DNA of 64,000 nucleotides from Candidatus Saccharimonadota bacterium (GTDB lineage Bacteria; Patescibacteriota; Saccharimonadia; Saccharimonadales; Saccharimonadaceae): NCBI GenBank assembly GCA_016280905.1, contig JAEEHN010000006.1, positions 28,922 to 92,921 of the forward strand, read 5' to 3'. Shown piece by piece: positions 9,267 to 19,156 of this stretch (position 1 is its first letter; each line of letters starts with the position of its first letter). The notes under the pieces were generated by a model. It saw only the letters and a program-made list of their open reading frames with translations, ran no database searches and was not told where the DNA came from. The position numbers and the translations under genes were made by a program.

Positions 9267-10631
9267 TTAACCATAGATTTTTTCCTTAATTTCTTCAATT
9301 TGATCACGGAGAATAAAATTTAATTTAAGATCATTCTCGATTTTCTTAATACCATGCATAACTGTAGTATGATCTTTAACGCCAACCTCGAGGGCGATTT
9401 TATTGGTACTTAGACTTAATTCTTTAGAAAGAATAAACATAGCGACCTGGCGGGCATTTTTAATATTGGAGACACGAGATTTACTGTGGAGATCTTTTAG
9501 AGTAAGATTGTAATATTTAGCGACTTTTTCAACAATTTGTTTTGAGGATAATGGACGGAGTTTAGAAGTATGATTAACGCTAACGGCACCATTATTAATA
9601 AGCTCTAGTGGTGTTAAACCACGCACTTCAGACATTAGGAGTATGGTGGAAAATTCGCCCTCAAGATCACGAATATTGGTATTTACATTTTCGGCGATAT
9701 ATTCGATGGCTTCAGGTTCGATTTCTACACCCATAAGTTCGGCTTTAGTACGAAGAATAGCACATTTGTCTTCAAATTTAGGAAGTTGGAGATCGAAAGC
9801 ACCAGCCCAGGTAAGACGGGAAGCAAGGCGTTCGTCGACGGTTTTAATTTGAGAGGGGAGGCGGTCACTAGTGACTATAATTTGTTTATTTAATTGATAT
9901 AGATCATTAAAAATATTAAAAAATTCTTCTTGAGATTTTTCTTTATTAACAATAAATTGAAAATCATCAATAATAAGACAGTCTAATTTCTGAAATTTAC
10001 GATTAAATTCCTTACCTTTACCGCTCTTAATAGCATCAATAAAATCGGAATAAAAATGAGAAATAGGGGTATAAAAAATTTTATAATTAGGATTATTTTT
10101 TAAAAGTTCATTACCAATAGCTTGAACAAGATGAGTTTTGCCAAGACCGGGTCCACCATAAAGAAAAAATGGATTATAGCGAGTGCCGGGTGAATCAATG
10201 ATGCTTTTGGCGGCAGCAACAGCGAGTTCGTTGTTGGAACCAACAACAAAATTATCGAGAGTATATTTATTATTAAGACCGTTTTTTAATTCTTCGAGAG
10301 TTTCTTTAGATGAAGTTTTAATAGTTTTAATATGTTCGCTTAGACTAGTAGTTGATCTAGTGATTTCGCGAGGGCGATTTTTGGTTTTAGTACTAGATTG
10401 AACCTCGAAGTCGATATTTACAATAGATATATTATTGTTACTAAGTGCTTTAGAAATTAGATCTAGATAGCGAGCACGAAGTTGTTTGACATAGAATGAA
10501 TTTTTAACGCCAATTTTAATATCGCCATTTTCGGTGGAGAGAAGAGCAGTGTCTTGAAACCAGGTAGAAAAGTTAGCGGCGGAAATTTGTTGCTCGATTT
10601 CAGCTAATACGTTTTGCCAAACGTCGTACAT
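9267..10631 (-). CDS. dnaA: Chromosomal replication initiator DnaA
   Basis: 454 aa; NPFFLYGGPGLGKTHLVQAIGNE, CLIIDDFQFI, C-terminal DHTTVMHGIKKI signature. Confidence 0.97.
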   Translation of the reverse strand: MYDVWQNVLAEIEQQISAANFSTWFQDTALLSTENGDIKIGVKNSFYVKQLRARYLDLISKALSNNNISIVNIDFEVQSSTKTKNRPREITRSTTSLSEHIKTIKTSSKETLEELKNGLNNKYTLDNFVVGSNNELAVAAAKSIIDSPGTRYNPFFLYGGPGLGKTHLVQAIGNELLKNNPNYKIFYTPISHFYSDFIDAIKSGKGKEFNRKFQKLDCLIIDDFQFIVNKEKSQEEFFNIFNDLYQLNKQIIVTSDRLPSQIKTVDERLASRLTWAGAFDLQLPKFEDKCAILRTKAELMGVEIEPEAIEYIAENVNTNIRDLEGEFSTILLMSEVRGLTPLELINNGAVSVNHTSKLRPLSSKQIVEKVAKYYNLTLKDLHSKSRVSNIKNARQVAMFILSKELSLSTNKIALEVGVKDHTTVMHGIKKIENDLKLNFILRDQIEEIKEKIYG

Positions 10632-10676
10632 TTAGTATCAACCTCCTTTTTTCAAGTATAGCATAAGAAAATGAAG

Positions 10677-10805
10677 TTTTCCACAGGTTTTAGTGATAAA
10701 AAAATATGGTCTAATATGGGATTTTAAAAACAGGGATTAGTTTTTCCACATATGGACAAGGTTATCTATATATAGTGTGGAAAACTTCTTGAAAATTGTG
10801 GAAAA
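10677..10805. other. oriC: Candidate oriC / DnaA-box region between dnaA and rpmH
   Basis: Four TTTTCCACA/TGTGGAAAA boxes (10677-10685, 10742-10750, 10776-10784, 10797-10805) plus TTATCTATA at 10762-10770 in an AT-rich intergenic region. Confidence 0.65.
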
Positions 10806-10857
10806 ATGAGTTATACTACATAAAGAATTTGAAATAAACTAAAATTTGAGGAATAAT

Positions 10858-10995
10858 ATGCCAAAGCGAACTTATCAGCCACATAAAAAACAACGTAAAG
10901 TTGAACATGGCTTTCGTAAGCGAAATGCGACTAAGAATGGTCGGAAAGTGTTGGCGCGTCGCCGTCTAAAAGGTCGCGCTCGTTTAACAGCTTAA
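10858..10995 (+). CDS. rpmH: 50S ribosomal protein L34
   Basis: 45 aa [45 protein letters not shown]; below the ORF-track length cutoff. Confidence 0.97.
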   Translation: MPKRTYQPHKKQRKVEHGFRKRNATKNGRKVLARRRLKGRARLTA

Positions 10996-11013
10996 TACTA
11001 TATAATATATAGT

Positions 11014-11373
11014 ATGTTGAGTAAGAAATATAGATTCCATTCACGAGGGGGGGTGCGATATGTTTATCAGAAAGGAAAGACAATTCGTTCACCGAAAATG
11101 TCTTTGATTTTTGCGGAAAATACGAGAGGGTTCACAAGGGTGGCGGTGGTTGTTTCAAAAAAAGTAGAAAAATCAGCGGTAGGGAGGAATCGGATTCGGC
11201 GAAGAGTTTATGAAGCGATTAGGTTAAATTTAAAATATTTGCCAAAGGAAAGAGATTATATTTTTGTGGTTTTTTCAAACGATATATTAAAAATATCGTC
11301 TAAAGAACTAGAAGAGATTCTGGGAAAATTAGTAGAAGAAAGTAGGGTGTGTTATAATAAACAAAATGGATAG
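11014..11373 (+). CDS. rnpA: Ribonuclease P protein component
   Basis: 119 aa after rpmH; FAENTRGFTRVAVVVSKKVEKSAVGRNRIRRRVYEAIR. Confidence 0.93.
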   Translation: MLSKKYRFHSRGGVRYVYQKGKTIRSPKMSLIFAENTRGFTRVAVVVSKKVEKSAVGRNRIRRRVYEAIRLNLKYLPKERDYIFVVFSNDILKISSKELEEILGKLVEESRVCYNKQNG

Positions 11374-12475
11374 AAAGAGTGTGAAAAAATATATCTATGG
11401 GGGGCTCTTTGTAGCTTTTGTAATAGGCTCAATTTTAACTGGTGGACCATTTAACTTAATTGATGTAATATTGGTGCGACCAATTGTAAATATTTTATTT
11501 GTAATTTTCAATCTTGTACATGATTTCGGGTTGGCGATTATTATTTTTACGGTATTAGTAAAATTTTTGATGTGGCCACTTACGAAGCGACAGCTCAATC
11601 AGACTAAGTTGATGCGGAAATTACAGCCAGAATTGACGCAGATAAAGAAGAACTGTAAAGGAAATAAACAATTAGAGTCTTTACAAACAATGGATTTATA
11701 TAAGCGGTACAATGTAAAACCCTTTGCGTCGATTTTGACACTTTTAATACAACTTCCAATTTTTGTAGCGATTTTTTCTTCTATTAGAGTAATTGCAACA
11801 CCAATGCCACAAGATAATTTAATGAATAGGGCGTATGAAATTGTGGCTTATGAAGGTTCGGAAATCCGAAATTTGGAAGAGAAACAGGAAATATATCTTA
11901 AAGATTTAGTAAATCAAGAAATTCCGGCCGAAGAAAAAGTAGAATATGATTTTCATCCGAAGTTGTTTGGGGTGGTTAACTTAACTGTAAGAGCAAGTGA
12001 TGTGATGACCGGTAAATTTAGTTTTAGTGCATTTTTTATACTGGTTTGCGCAATTTTAGCTTCAGTGGTGCAATATTTAGCAACAAAACAGCAAATGCCA
12101 TCAGGTAAGTCAGAAAAGAGAAAGAAATTTCGTGAGCTGATAAGAGAAGCTAAAGATGGTAAAGAGATTGATGATTCAGATATTTCAGGTATGGCAACTG
12201 GACAGATGTCGGCAATGATGCCAATCATGATGTTTATCATTATCTTTAATTTAAATGGTGCATTGGCATTTTATTATTTCTTAAGTAATATTCTTACAAT
12301 GGCAATTCAAAAAATTGTTTTAAAAAAGACGGCACGAGAAATTGATGATATGACAGATAAAGCCGTATTGAAAGAACTAAGAAATATTCAAGAGGCCGAA
12401 GTGGTCGAAAACAAAAAAACAGGAACAAAAATAACCCGTATCTCCGCAAAGGATATTAAAAAGAAAAGGAGATAA
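11366..12475 (+). CDS. yidC: YidC/Oxa1 membrane protein insertase
   Basis: 369 aa; KFLMWPLTKRQLNQTKLMRKLQPELTQIKK; position after rnpA. Confidence 0.95.
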   Translation: MDRKSVKKYIYGGLFVAFVIGSILTGGPFNLIDVILVRPIVNILFVIFNLVHDFGLAIIIFTVLVKFLMWPLTKRQLNQTKLMRKLQPELTQIKKNCKGNKQLESLQTMDLYKRYNVKPFASILTLLIQLPIFVAIFSSIRVIATPMPQDNLMNRAYEIVAYEGSEIRNLEEKQEIYLKDLVNQEIPAEEKVEYDFHPKLFGVVNLTVRASDVMTGKFSFSAFFILVCAILASVVQYLATKQQMPSGKSEKRKKFRELIREAKDGKEIDDSDISGMATGQMSAMMPIMMFIIIFNLNGALAFYYFLSNILTMAIQKIVLKKTAREIDDMTDKAVLKELRNIQEAEVVENKKTGTKITRISAKDIKKKRR

Positions 12476-12478
12476 TAA

Positions 12479-12934
12479 ATGAATAAAGATGAATCAATTC
12501 GCTGTGCTGCGAGGTATTTAGAGGATTTGCTTAGTTTTTTCGGGATTAATGTTGCGGTGTCATCGACGATTGATGATGAAGTAATACAACTTTCGGTACC
12601 ATCAACTTCGTTAAATTCGCTTCTGATTGGACGAAATGCGGATAATTTGAGAGCTTTGCAACATATAGTGTCGATGGCTCTAGCTTCAAAAGAAGCAGAA
12701 GTGACACGTGTAAATGTAGATGTAGCGAATTATAAAAAGCAACGAGCGGACAGAATTACAGAAAAAGCGGAGGGATGGATTCGGAAAGTGCGTGAGACAG
12801 GTGAGCCAATGGAAATTAACTTAAATGCAGCAGATAGAAGGGTGGTACATAAACTAGCAGGGGATTATTCAGATATTGAAACGCATTCTGAGGGTGAAGG
12901 CAGAGAGCGAAAGTTAATTATTAGTAAGATATAA
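12479..12934 (+). CDS. jag: KH/R3H-domain RNA-binding protein (Jag/KhpB-like)
   Basis: 151 aa; LLIGRNADNLRALQHIVSMA (KH) and R3H tail (NAADRRVVHKLAGDYSDIETHSEGEGRERKLII); downstream of yidC; SD aaggag. Confidence 0.9.
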   Translation: MNKDESIRCAARYLEDLLSFFGINVAVSSTIDDEVIQLSVPSTSLNSLLIGRNADNLRALQHIVSMALASKEAEVTRVNVDVANYKKQRADRITEKAEGWIRKVRETGEPMEINLNAADRRVVHKLAGDYSDIETHSEGEGRERKLIISKI

Positions 12935-12949
12935 GCTTTTATTTTTAGA

Positions 12950-14323
12950 TTATATTGTTTCTGAAGTTTCAGTTTCTTCTTCTGGTTCTGGTTCCGGTTC
13001 TGGTTCAATATAATTAGTGATTTGTTCGGCAATATATTCTTGAATGCGACCATAGTTACCGACGCCAGCGGAGGGGAGAACATATGAAATACCATTAATG
13101 CTGCCGGTAGTCATAAAACGATATGGTTCAATAAGTGAAACTTGGCGCATATTTTCAAAATCAAAATCAGAAGTAAGATGGGCTAAGGTTTTCATTTCAT
13201 CGATTGAAAAATCAGTGCGAAGATTATCGCCAAGCGTGGAGGCAAGACTGATAATTTCGGTAATAGAGAGACCTTTGGAAAGAAGTTTGTTTTTGATGCC
13301 AATGAGAATTTTTTGTTGACTGGCACCACGAGAAAAATCGCCGCCAGTGGTGCCGTGACGAGCACGAGCTAGGCCGAGGGCTTGTTCGCCGTTTAAAGTA
13401 TATTCAATACCAGCTTGATAAACGGCGCCAGTCCAATAATGATCATTAATGTCTTCATCAAGGGTAATAGTAATGCCGCCTAGAACATTAACAATTTGAA
13501 TTAGTGAGCCCCAGTTGAGATGAGCGTAATACTGAAAATCAATTCCCAAAATACTACCAACTTCAACCATGAGGGCTTCGGCGCCAGCTTGTTCGTTATC
13601 TCCTTTCATATTATGACACCAATAAACTTCGTTGATTTTGCCAGTGGCGGTACAAGTGGGGGAAGCTTTGAGGTCGCGTGGTAAAGAAAGCATGGCTATG
13701 TCACCAGTTTCTTGATTTAAACTAATCAGCATAATAGAATCGGTGAGTTGAGCGCCGGCGTGTTTACCGTTACCTTCGTCGCCATCCATATTATAACCAC
13801 TAGTGCCAAAAGCAAGGATGTTAGTACGGCCGTTAGCATCAGTTTTTAATGGATTATAGGTTGGCTCAGTAAAAGTGATTAAATCGAAAACAGTACCGCG
13901 ACCACCGGTGATTTTGGCAATAATATCGTTGCCCCAAAGAATAGCAGTAGTGGCGAGACCGACAAGAAGTAAGAAAATGATAAGTATAATAATAAGGATA
14001 ATTTTGCGTTTTTTATGAGGTTTTTTTGTTTTTTTATCCATCTTCTGAATTGATTTAGTGATTGGTTTTTTGTTAGCTTTGAGTTCGCCAGTGGTTTCGT
14101 CAAAATCAAAGGCCTGAACGGGTTTTAGAAAGTCTGCAACAGGGTCGATCTCGGGAGATTTAATAGATTTTGGCGTAGGGGTTTTTTGATTGATGGATTT
14201 TTGTTTAGTGGGTTCGGTAATGGGGATTTTTTTAGATTTAGTTTTTTGAGAAGTTGTTTTAGAGGCGGCAACTTTTTTAGAACGCCGTGGAGCTAGCCCA
14301 TCAATTGATTTATTTTTGTCCAT
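12950..14323 (-). CDS. LytR-CpsA-Psr (LCP) family cell-wall ligase
   Basis: 457 aa; one TM, LTDSIMLISLNQETGDIAMLSLPRDL, GLARARHGTTGGDFSRGASQQKIL. Confidence 0.92.
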   Translation of the reverse strand: MDKNKSIDGLAPRRSKKVAASKTTSQKTKSKKIPITEPTKQKSINQKTPTPKSIKSPEIDPVADFLKPVQAFDFDETTGELKANKKPITKSIQKMDKKTKKPHKKRKIILIIILIIFLLLVGLATTAILWGNDIIAKITGGRGTVFDLITFTEPTYNPLKTDANGRTNILAFGTSGYNMDGDEGNGKHAGAQLTDSIMLISLNQETGDIAMLSLPRDLKASPTCTATGKINEVYWCHNMKGDNEQAGAEALMVEVGSILGIDFQYYAHLNWGSLIQIVNVLGGITITLDEDINDHYWTGAVYQAGIEYTLNGEQALGLARARHGTTGGDFSRGASQQKILIGIKNKLLSKGLSITEIISLASTLGDNLRTDFSIDEMKTLAHLTSDFDFENMRQVSLIEPYRFMTTGSINGISYVLPSAGVGNYGRIQEYIAEQITNYIEPEPEPEPEEETETSETI

Positions 14324-14341
14324 ATTTTATAATTATAGCAT

Positions 14342-14671
14342 ATGGGTTTAAAGTTAACAAAAAAACAATTAGCGGTTTTGAATTTCTTACAGGATTTTAC
14401 TGAAGAAAATGGATATTCTCCCTCGTATCGAGAAATAATGGCAGGATTGGGACTTTCTTCAGTGTCGGCGGTAGCGGAACATATTGATAATTTGATTTCG
14501 AAGGGGGTTTTAAAGAAGGTGCCAGGGGCGGCGAGATCTTTGGAAGTTTTGAATTATAAACATGAGGAAACGGTAGAGTTATTTAAGACTCGAATGTTGT
14601 CAGCGACGGAAGAACAAAAAAAGATTTTGGAAAAAGCGGCGGAAATTTTAGATTTAGAACTCGGTAATTAA
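14342..14671 (+). CDS. LexA N-terminal-like winged-helix DNA-binding protein without peptidase domain
   Basis: 109 aa; LTKKQLAVLNFLQDFTEENGYSPSYREIMAGLGLSSVSAVAEHIDNLISKGVL resembles the LexA DNA-binding domain; no S24 Ser/Lys domain. Confidence 0.82.
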   Translation: MGLKLTKKQLAVLNFLQDFTEENGYSPSYREIMAGLGLSSVSAVAEHIDNLISKGVLKKVPGAARSLEVLNYKHEETVELFKTRMLSATEEQKKILEKAAEILDLELGN

Positions 14672-14720
14672 GTTGCAAAACTCTTAAAAATTGTTATGAT
14701 TATATTAGGAGTATTATGCT

Positions 14721-15275
14721 ATGGTGGCACGTAGAAGAAAACGCAGCAAAAAATGGGTTTCGTGGCTAATTATTTTGATTTTATTAATTGTGGCAGGGAT
14801 GATGGTGTGGTTAGTTTGGGACAATTATTTTAATGATGATAAGAAGACCGATGATGGCGACGGGAATGAGTCGATTATAATTGATAAAGAAGAGAAAAAA
14901 GCGGATGATGGTGAGGAACAAGAGCAAAAAGTAGTAGAAAAAGAAGAGATCATGCAGTATGATGGGGAAAATCCAAATACGGCAAATGAGTTAACTGGTG
15001 TGGTGACTTACGCTGGGACGACGGGAGATAAATTAACGATAAGAGTAAATATAAACCAATATTTGTCGGATGGGAATTGTGTGTTGAAACTGTTGTTTGA
15101 AGATGGTGCGACGGCATATAACGATGAAGTGGGGATTATAGGTTCAGCGTCGACGTCGACTTGTGAAGGATTTGATGTGCCGATGGCAGGATTATCAAGT
15201 GGGGATTACAAGATTATCATAAATTTAAATGCAGATGATAAAACTGGTGTAATTAATGGTGGGGTGAAGCTATGA
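14721..15275 (+). CDS. Single-TM exported protein, unknown function
   Basis: 184 aa; basic N-terminus plus TM, acidic linker, beta-rich C-terminus; overlaps the next ORF by 4 nt. Confidence 0.65.
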   Translation: MVARRRKRSKKWVSWLIILILLIVAGMMVWLVWDNYFNDDKKTDDGDGNESIIIDKEEKKADDGEEQEQKVVEKEEIMQYDGENPNTANELTGVVTYAGTTGDKLTIRVNINQYLSDGNCVLKLLFEDGATAYNDEVGIIGSASTSTCEGFDVPMAGLSSGDYKIIINLNADDKTGVINGGVKL

Positions 15276-17446
15276 AAAGCATAAGACGGAGAGATCGACG
15301 AGGATGGTTTATATTACTTGGAATGTTTGTAATGGTGTTTTTGTTTACGTTTCTTGTTCGAAGTTTTGATCGGTTAAATGAAGAGGCGGAAGCAGCGAGT
15401 TTGGCGAATTTTGATCCGGGATATATCATTTCGGATTATGTAATGAGTAACTATAATGCTATGACCGAAGTTGAAATTCAGGCGTTTTTGAATGCAAAAG
15501 GAAATTGCCGAGACACAAGGACATATCTTGCAAGTTATTATCCTTCATATTCTTATCATATAAAGGACGGACATTTTGTGTGTCTTGCGGAAGAGACTTT
15601 TGGTGAAGGTACGGCTTATGGAGAGGCGGCACCTGGAGGTGAAACGGCGGCACATATTATATGGCAGGCGGCTCAGGATTATCGAATTAATCCACAGGTA
15701 TTGATTGTGCTACTACAGAAGGAACAGGGTTTAATTACGGATTCGTGGCCGAATAACAGACAATTTAAAGTGGCGACAGGATACGGTTGTCCGGATACGG
15801 CACCGTGCAACGCAGAGTATTATGGATTTAAAAATCAAATACGAAAGGCGGCGGCATTATTCCGGACGGTCTTGGATGGCGGATGGACGAACTATCCGTT
15901 GGGCGAAAATTATGTGCAATATAATCCAGATGCTTCATGTGGTGGGTCGGTGGTAAATATTCGGTCGCTTGCGACTTCGGCGCTTTATCGTTACACGCCG
16001 TATCAACCAAATGCGGGTGCGTTGGCAGCTGGTTATGGAACGGCGACGTGTGGAGCGTATGGAAATAGGAATTTTTATTTGTATTTTGAAGATTGGTTTG
16101 GGGGGGTGACAGATAATTTTGATATTAATGTTTTAGAAAATGCAAGGATTCCCGAAGGGACATACTCTATTATGAATTTAGGTTCAGGAAAGATGATAGA
16201 TGTAGAAGGTGGAATAAAAGTTGCTATAAATGGAACTAGTGTTCATGCGTGGAACAATAATAATACTGAAGCTCAACAATGGAAAATCAACAGTAATAAT
16301 GATGGTACCTTTACAATTACTAATCCGACACTTGGGTTGGTGTTAGATGGTGATGGTAAATTGACTATTAAAGAAAATAAAAATCAGTGTTCACAGAGAT
16401 GGAAAATATTAAAATATGACAATAATTATATTTTTGCAACGAGTTGCTTGAGTTCGGTTTTGCAAGGTAGTTTATCAAATGATGATAAAATTAGTTTTGG
16501 TAACGCCGTAAAGAACAATAGTATTAAATGGCAAATTATGCCAGTTGATGTAGGGATAGAAGAAAATGAATATATTATAAGATCAGCTTTGGATAATAAT
16601 AAGGTTGTTAACGCTATAACAAATAATGAAATAAAAAAGAGTTCTAATATTGGTTTGTCTACGCTTTTTGAAGACAAGGAACAAATTTGGAAAATTATAA
16701 GAAATAGTGACGGCACGTATAGTTTTTATGGTTTGAATGATAATTTAGTTTTGGATGTTGATGGTGGAAGTACTAAAAAAGGTGCCAACGTAAGAGTGTG
16801 GTCCGATAATGGAACTTGCGCACAGAAATGGAAAATTGTTAAAAACGATGATTTATATGTATTTATTTCGGCATGTTCTGATTTAGTTTTGGATGTTGAT
16901 GGTGGAGTGCCTAATGAAAATAACAATATTCATCTTTGGTGGTTTAATAATACACTTGCACAGAAATGGAAAATAGAAAAGACTGAAAAACAAGAGAAAA
17001 TATTAGCTGATGGTAACTATATTATAAAATCTAGGATAGATACTGATAAGGTTGTAGATATTAATGGTGGGGCCGAAAGGGCTTCGGATGGTGAAAATAT
17101 ACAGTTGTGGAGAAAAAACGGTACGAATGCGCAAATTTGGAGTGTGTTGTATGATGAAAAGGACGGTACGTATTCTATTGTTAATGTGTATACCAAGAAA
17201 GCGATTGATGTAGATGGGGCTCGGACTACACGAGGGGCAAATGTACAACTTTGGAATAGTAATTATACATGTGCGCAAAAATGGCATCTTGTGAAAGAGG
17301 GAGAATATTTCGTAATGATATCTGCTTGTTCGGAATTAGTGCTTGATGTTAGTGGTGGTGAAGCAAATCTTGGTGCAAATATAAATTTGTGGACTGCAAA
17401 TGGAACCGATGCACAAAAATGGTTTTTTGAGCCGGTTGCTAGATGA
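15272..17446 (+). CDS. Secreted/anchored protein: lysozyme-like N-domain plus repeated ricin-type beta-trefoil lectin modules
   Basis: 724 aa; N-terminal TM; HIIWQAAQDYRINPQVLIVLLQKEQGLIT; repeated VLDVDGG...NG..AQKWKI (QxW) units. Confidence 0.85.
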   Translation: MKSIRRRDRRGWFILLGMFVMVFLFTFLVRSFDRLNEEAEAASLANFDPGYIISDYVMSNYNAMTEVEIQAFLNAKGNCRDTRTYLASYYPSYSYHIKDGHFVCLAEETFGEGTAYGEAAPGGETAAHIIWQAAQDYRINPQVLIVLLQKEQGLITDSWPNNRQFKVATGYGCPDTAPCNAEYYGFKNQIRKAAALFRTVLDGGWTNYPLGENYVQYNPDASCGGSVVNIRSLATSALYRYTPYQPNAGALAAGYGTATCGAYGNRNFYLYFEDWFGGVTDNFDINVLENARIPEGTYSIMNLGSGKMIDVEGGIKVAINGTSVHAWNNNNTEAQQWKINSNNDGTFTITNPTLGLVLDGDGKLTIKENKNQCSQRWKILKYDNNYIFATSCLSSVLQGSLSNDDKISFGNAVKNNSIKWQIMPVDVGIEENEYIIRSALDNNKVVNAITNNEIKKSSNIGLSTLFEDKEQIWKIIRNSDGTYSFYGLNDNLVLDVDGGSTKKGANVRVWSDNGTCAQKWKIVKNDDLYVFISACSDLVLDVDGGVPNENNNIHLWWFNNTLAQKWKIEKTEKQEKILADGNYIIKSRIDTDKVVDINGGAERASDGENIQLWRKNGTNAQIWSVLYDEKDGTYSIVNVYTKKAIDVDGARTTRGANVQLWNSNYTCAQKWHLVKEGEYFVMISACSELVLDVSGGEANLGANINLWTANGTDAQKWFFEPVAR

Positions 17447-17474
17447 AAGCTCATAATTATAGTATAATGAGTGT

Positions 17475-18716
17475 ATGAAAAAGAAACCTATAGATGAATT
17501 AGTAAAGAAAATTGATTCTCTCGGTGATGTCACTTTGATTGGTATTGGGCCAATGTCTAGTAATGTAATAGAGTCTTGTTTTGAACTAGCTAAGCTATAT
17601 AGATTCCCATTAATGTTCATTGCTAGTCGAAATCAAATCGATAAAAAAGAATTGGGCGGCGGATATGTTAATGGATGGGACCAGTTTGATTTTGCTAATA
17701 GAATTAAAGAGGTTGCTGAAAATAATAATTTTTACGATTATTATATTTGTAGAGATCATGGTGGGCCGTGGCAGAGAGACGAAGAGAGAAATGCTCATTT
17801 TGAAGTTAATCATGCAATGGATATTGCAAAAAAATCTTTTGCTAGTGATATAGAGGCTGGTTTTGATTTAATTATGGTTGATCCGACAAAGGACCCCTTC
17901 ACTATGGGGAAAGTTGTGGATTTAGATTTTGTGTTGGAAAAAACGATAGATTTGATTGAGTTTTGTGAACAAGAAAGAAAAAAACACAATATTGAAAGAT
18001 TAGCCTATGAAGTTGGTACTGAGGAAACAAATGGCGGACTAACTCAAGTTGAAGTATATAATGTTTTTCTAGAAAAATTAAAAAAGGGATTAACAAAAAG
18101 AGGTTTGCCAATGCCGCTTTTTGTGGTTGGTCAAACCGGCACGTTGGTGAAGTCTACAAGACAGGCCGGAAGGTTTAATTATAAAAACACTAAGACGTTG
18201 ACTGACATGGCAAAGAAACACGGTGTTTATTTGAAAGAGCACAACGCTGATTATCTTGATAATGCTTCATTAGTTTTACATATTCCTGCCAGAGTTACGG
18301 CGGCCAATGTTGCACCGCAATTTGGCTATGTCGAAACAAAAAGTTATTTATCCCTTTGTAAGGTCGAGGATAAGCTATTTGAAAATAATATAATATCTAC
18401 AAAATCAAATTTGTACACTATTTTGCTAGAGAATGCAATAAAAACTAACCGTTGGAAAAAATGGGTTTCTGAAAAGGACGCATCAAAATCATATGACGAA
18501 ATAATAAATAACAAAAAATTGGCTAGAGAAATATTAGAGATAGCTGGACACTACACTTTAGGTAAAGACGTTGTTGAAAATGAGGTTAAGAAGCTCTTTG
18601 CAAACTTAAGTTTGTGTAACATTGATGGTAAGAGGTTCGTGAAGGACCATATTAAGGCTTCAATTATGGAATATATTGATTGCTTTAATTTAAAAAATGT
18701 TTTAGACAGAATTTAA
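17475..18716 (+). CDS. GatZ/KbaZ-like class II tagatose-bisphosphate aldolase-family protein
   Basis: 413 aa; PLMFIASRNQIDKKELGGGYVNGW, YYICRDHGGPWQRDEE; family-level assignment only. Confidence 0.65.
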   Translation: MKKKPIDELVKKIDSLGDVTLIGIGPMSSNVIESCFELAKLYRFPLMFIASRNQIDKKELGGGYVNGWDQFDFANRIKEVAENNNFYDYYICRDHGGPWQRDEERNAHFEVNHAMDIAKKSFASDIEAGFDLIMVDPTKDPFTMGKVVDLDFVLEKTIDLIEFCEQERKKHNIERLAYEVGTEETNGGLTQVEVYNVFLEKLKKGLTKRGLPMPLFVVGQTGTLVKSTRQAGRFNYKNTKTLTDMAKKHGVYLKEHNADYLDNASLVLHIPARVTAANVAPQFGYVETKSYLSLCKVEDKLFENNIISTKSNLYTILLENAIKTNRWKKWVSEKDASKSYDEIINNKKLAREILEIAGHYTLGKDVVENEVKKLFANLSLCNIDGKRFVKDHIKASIMEYIDCFNLKNVLDRI

Positions 18717-19156
18717 ATTTGGTTTAATAAAATTTTTCGTATTAATGTTGATGACGTTGTTTTTGTGTATGGGAAAAACATAACTTTGCCGCCGTGAATT
18801 TTTTTGTATTCTATTAACTCACGCCATTCTGGCGAATCCTTATGGTCGTCGCCAGAAAAGACAGCGTCGGCTTTGAGCCTTATTTCCCAATCATCTGCTT
18901 TAGTGTCTTTCTGCTGACATTCAACTTTGATTACTTCATCTACGTATTTGATAGCTTCTAAAATTTCCTTACGTTCTTCATATGGAATGATTGGTAATTT
19001 GTTTTTACATCTCAGCATGGTTTCGTCGGAATTTAATCCAACTATTAAATAATCACAGTTTTCTTTAGCCTTCTTTATTATGTTTAAGTGGCCAACATGA
19101 AATAAATCAAAAGACCCTACTGTATAACCGATGATTTTTTTAGTATGATTTTCCAT
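18713..19156 (-). CDS. Cytidylyltransferase family (glycerol-3-phosphate cytidylyltransferase/TagD-like)
   Basis: YTVGSFDLFHVGHLNIIKKAKENCDYLIVG nucleotidyltransferase motif; internal Met start (MENHTKK) chosen over the track start at 19201. Confidence 0.85.
   Translation of the reverse strand: MENHTKKIIGYTVGSFDLFHVGHLNIIKKAKENCDYLIVGLNSDETMLRCKNKLPIIPYEERKEILEAIKYVDEVIKVECQQKDTKADDWEIRLKADAVFSGDDHKDSPEWRELIEYKKIHGGKVMFFPYTKTTSSTLIRKILLNQI

Noticed and set aside
9038-9307. Minus-strand ORF of 89 aa over the dnaA-dnaN spacer
   Set aside because: Low-complexity translation of the TTTTACACA repeats and AT-rich DNA, overlapping the dnaA 3' end; not a gene
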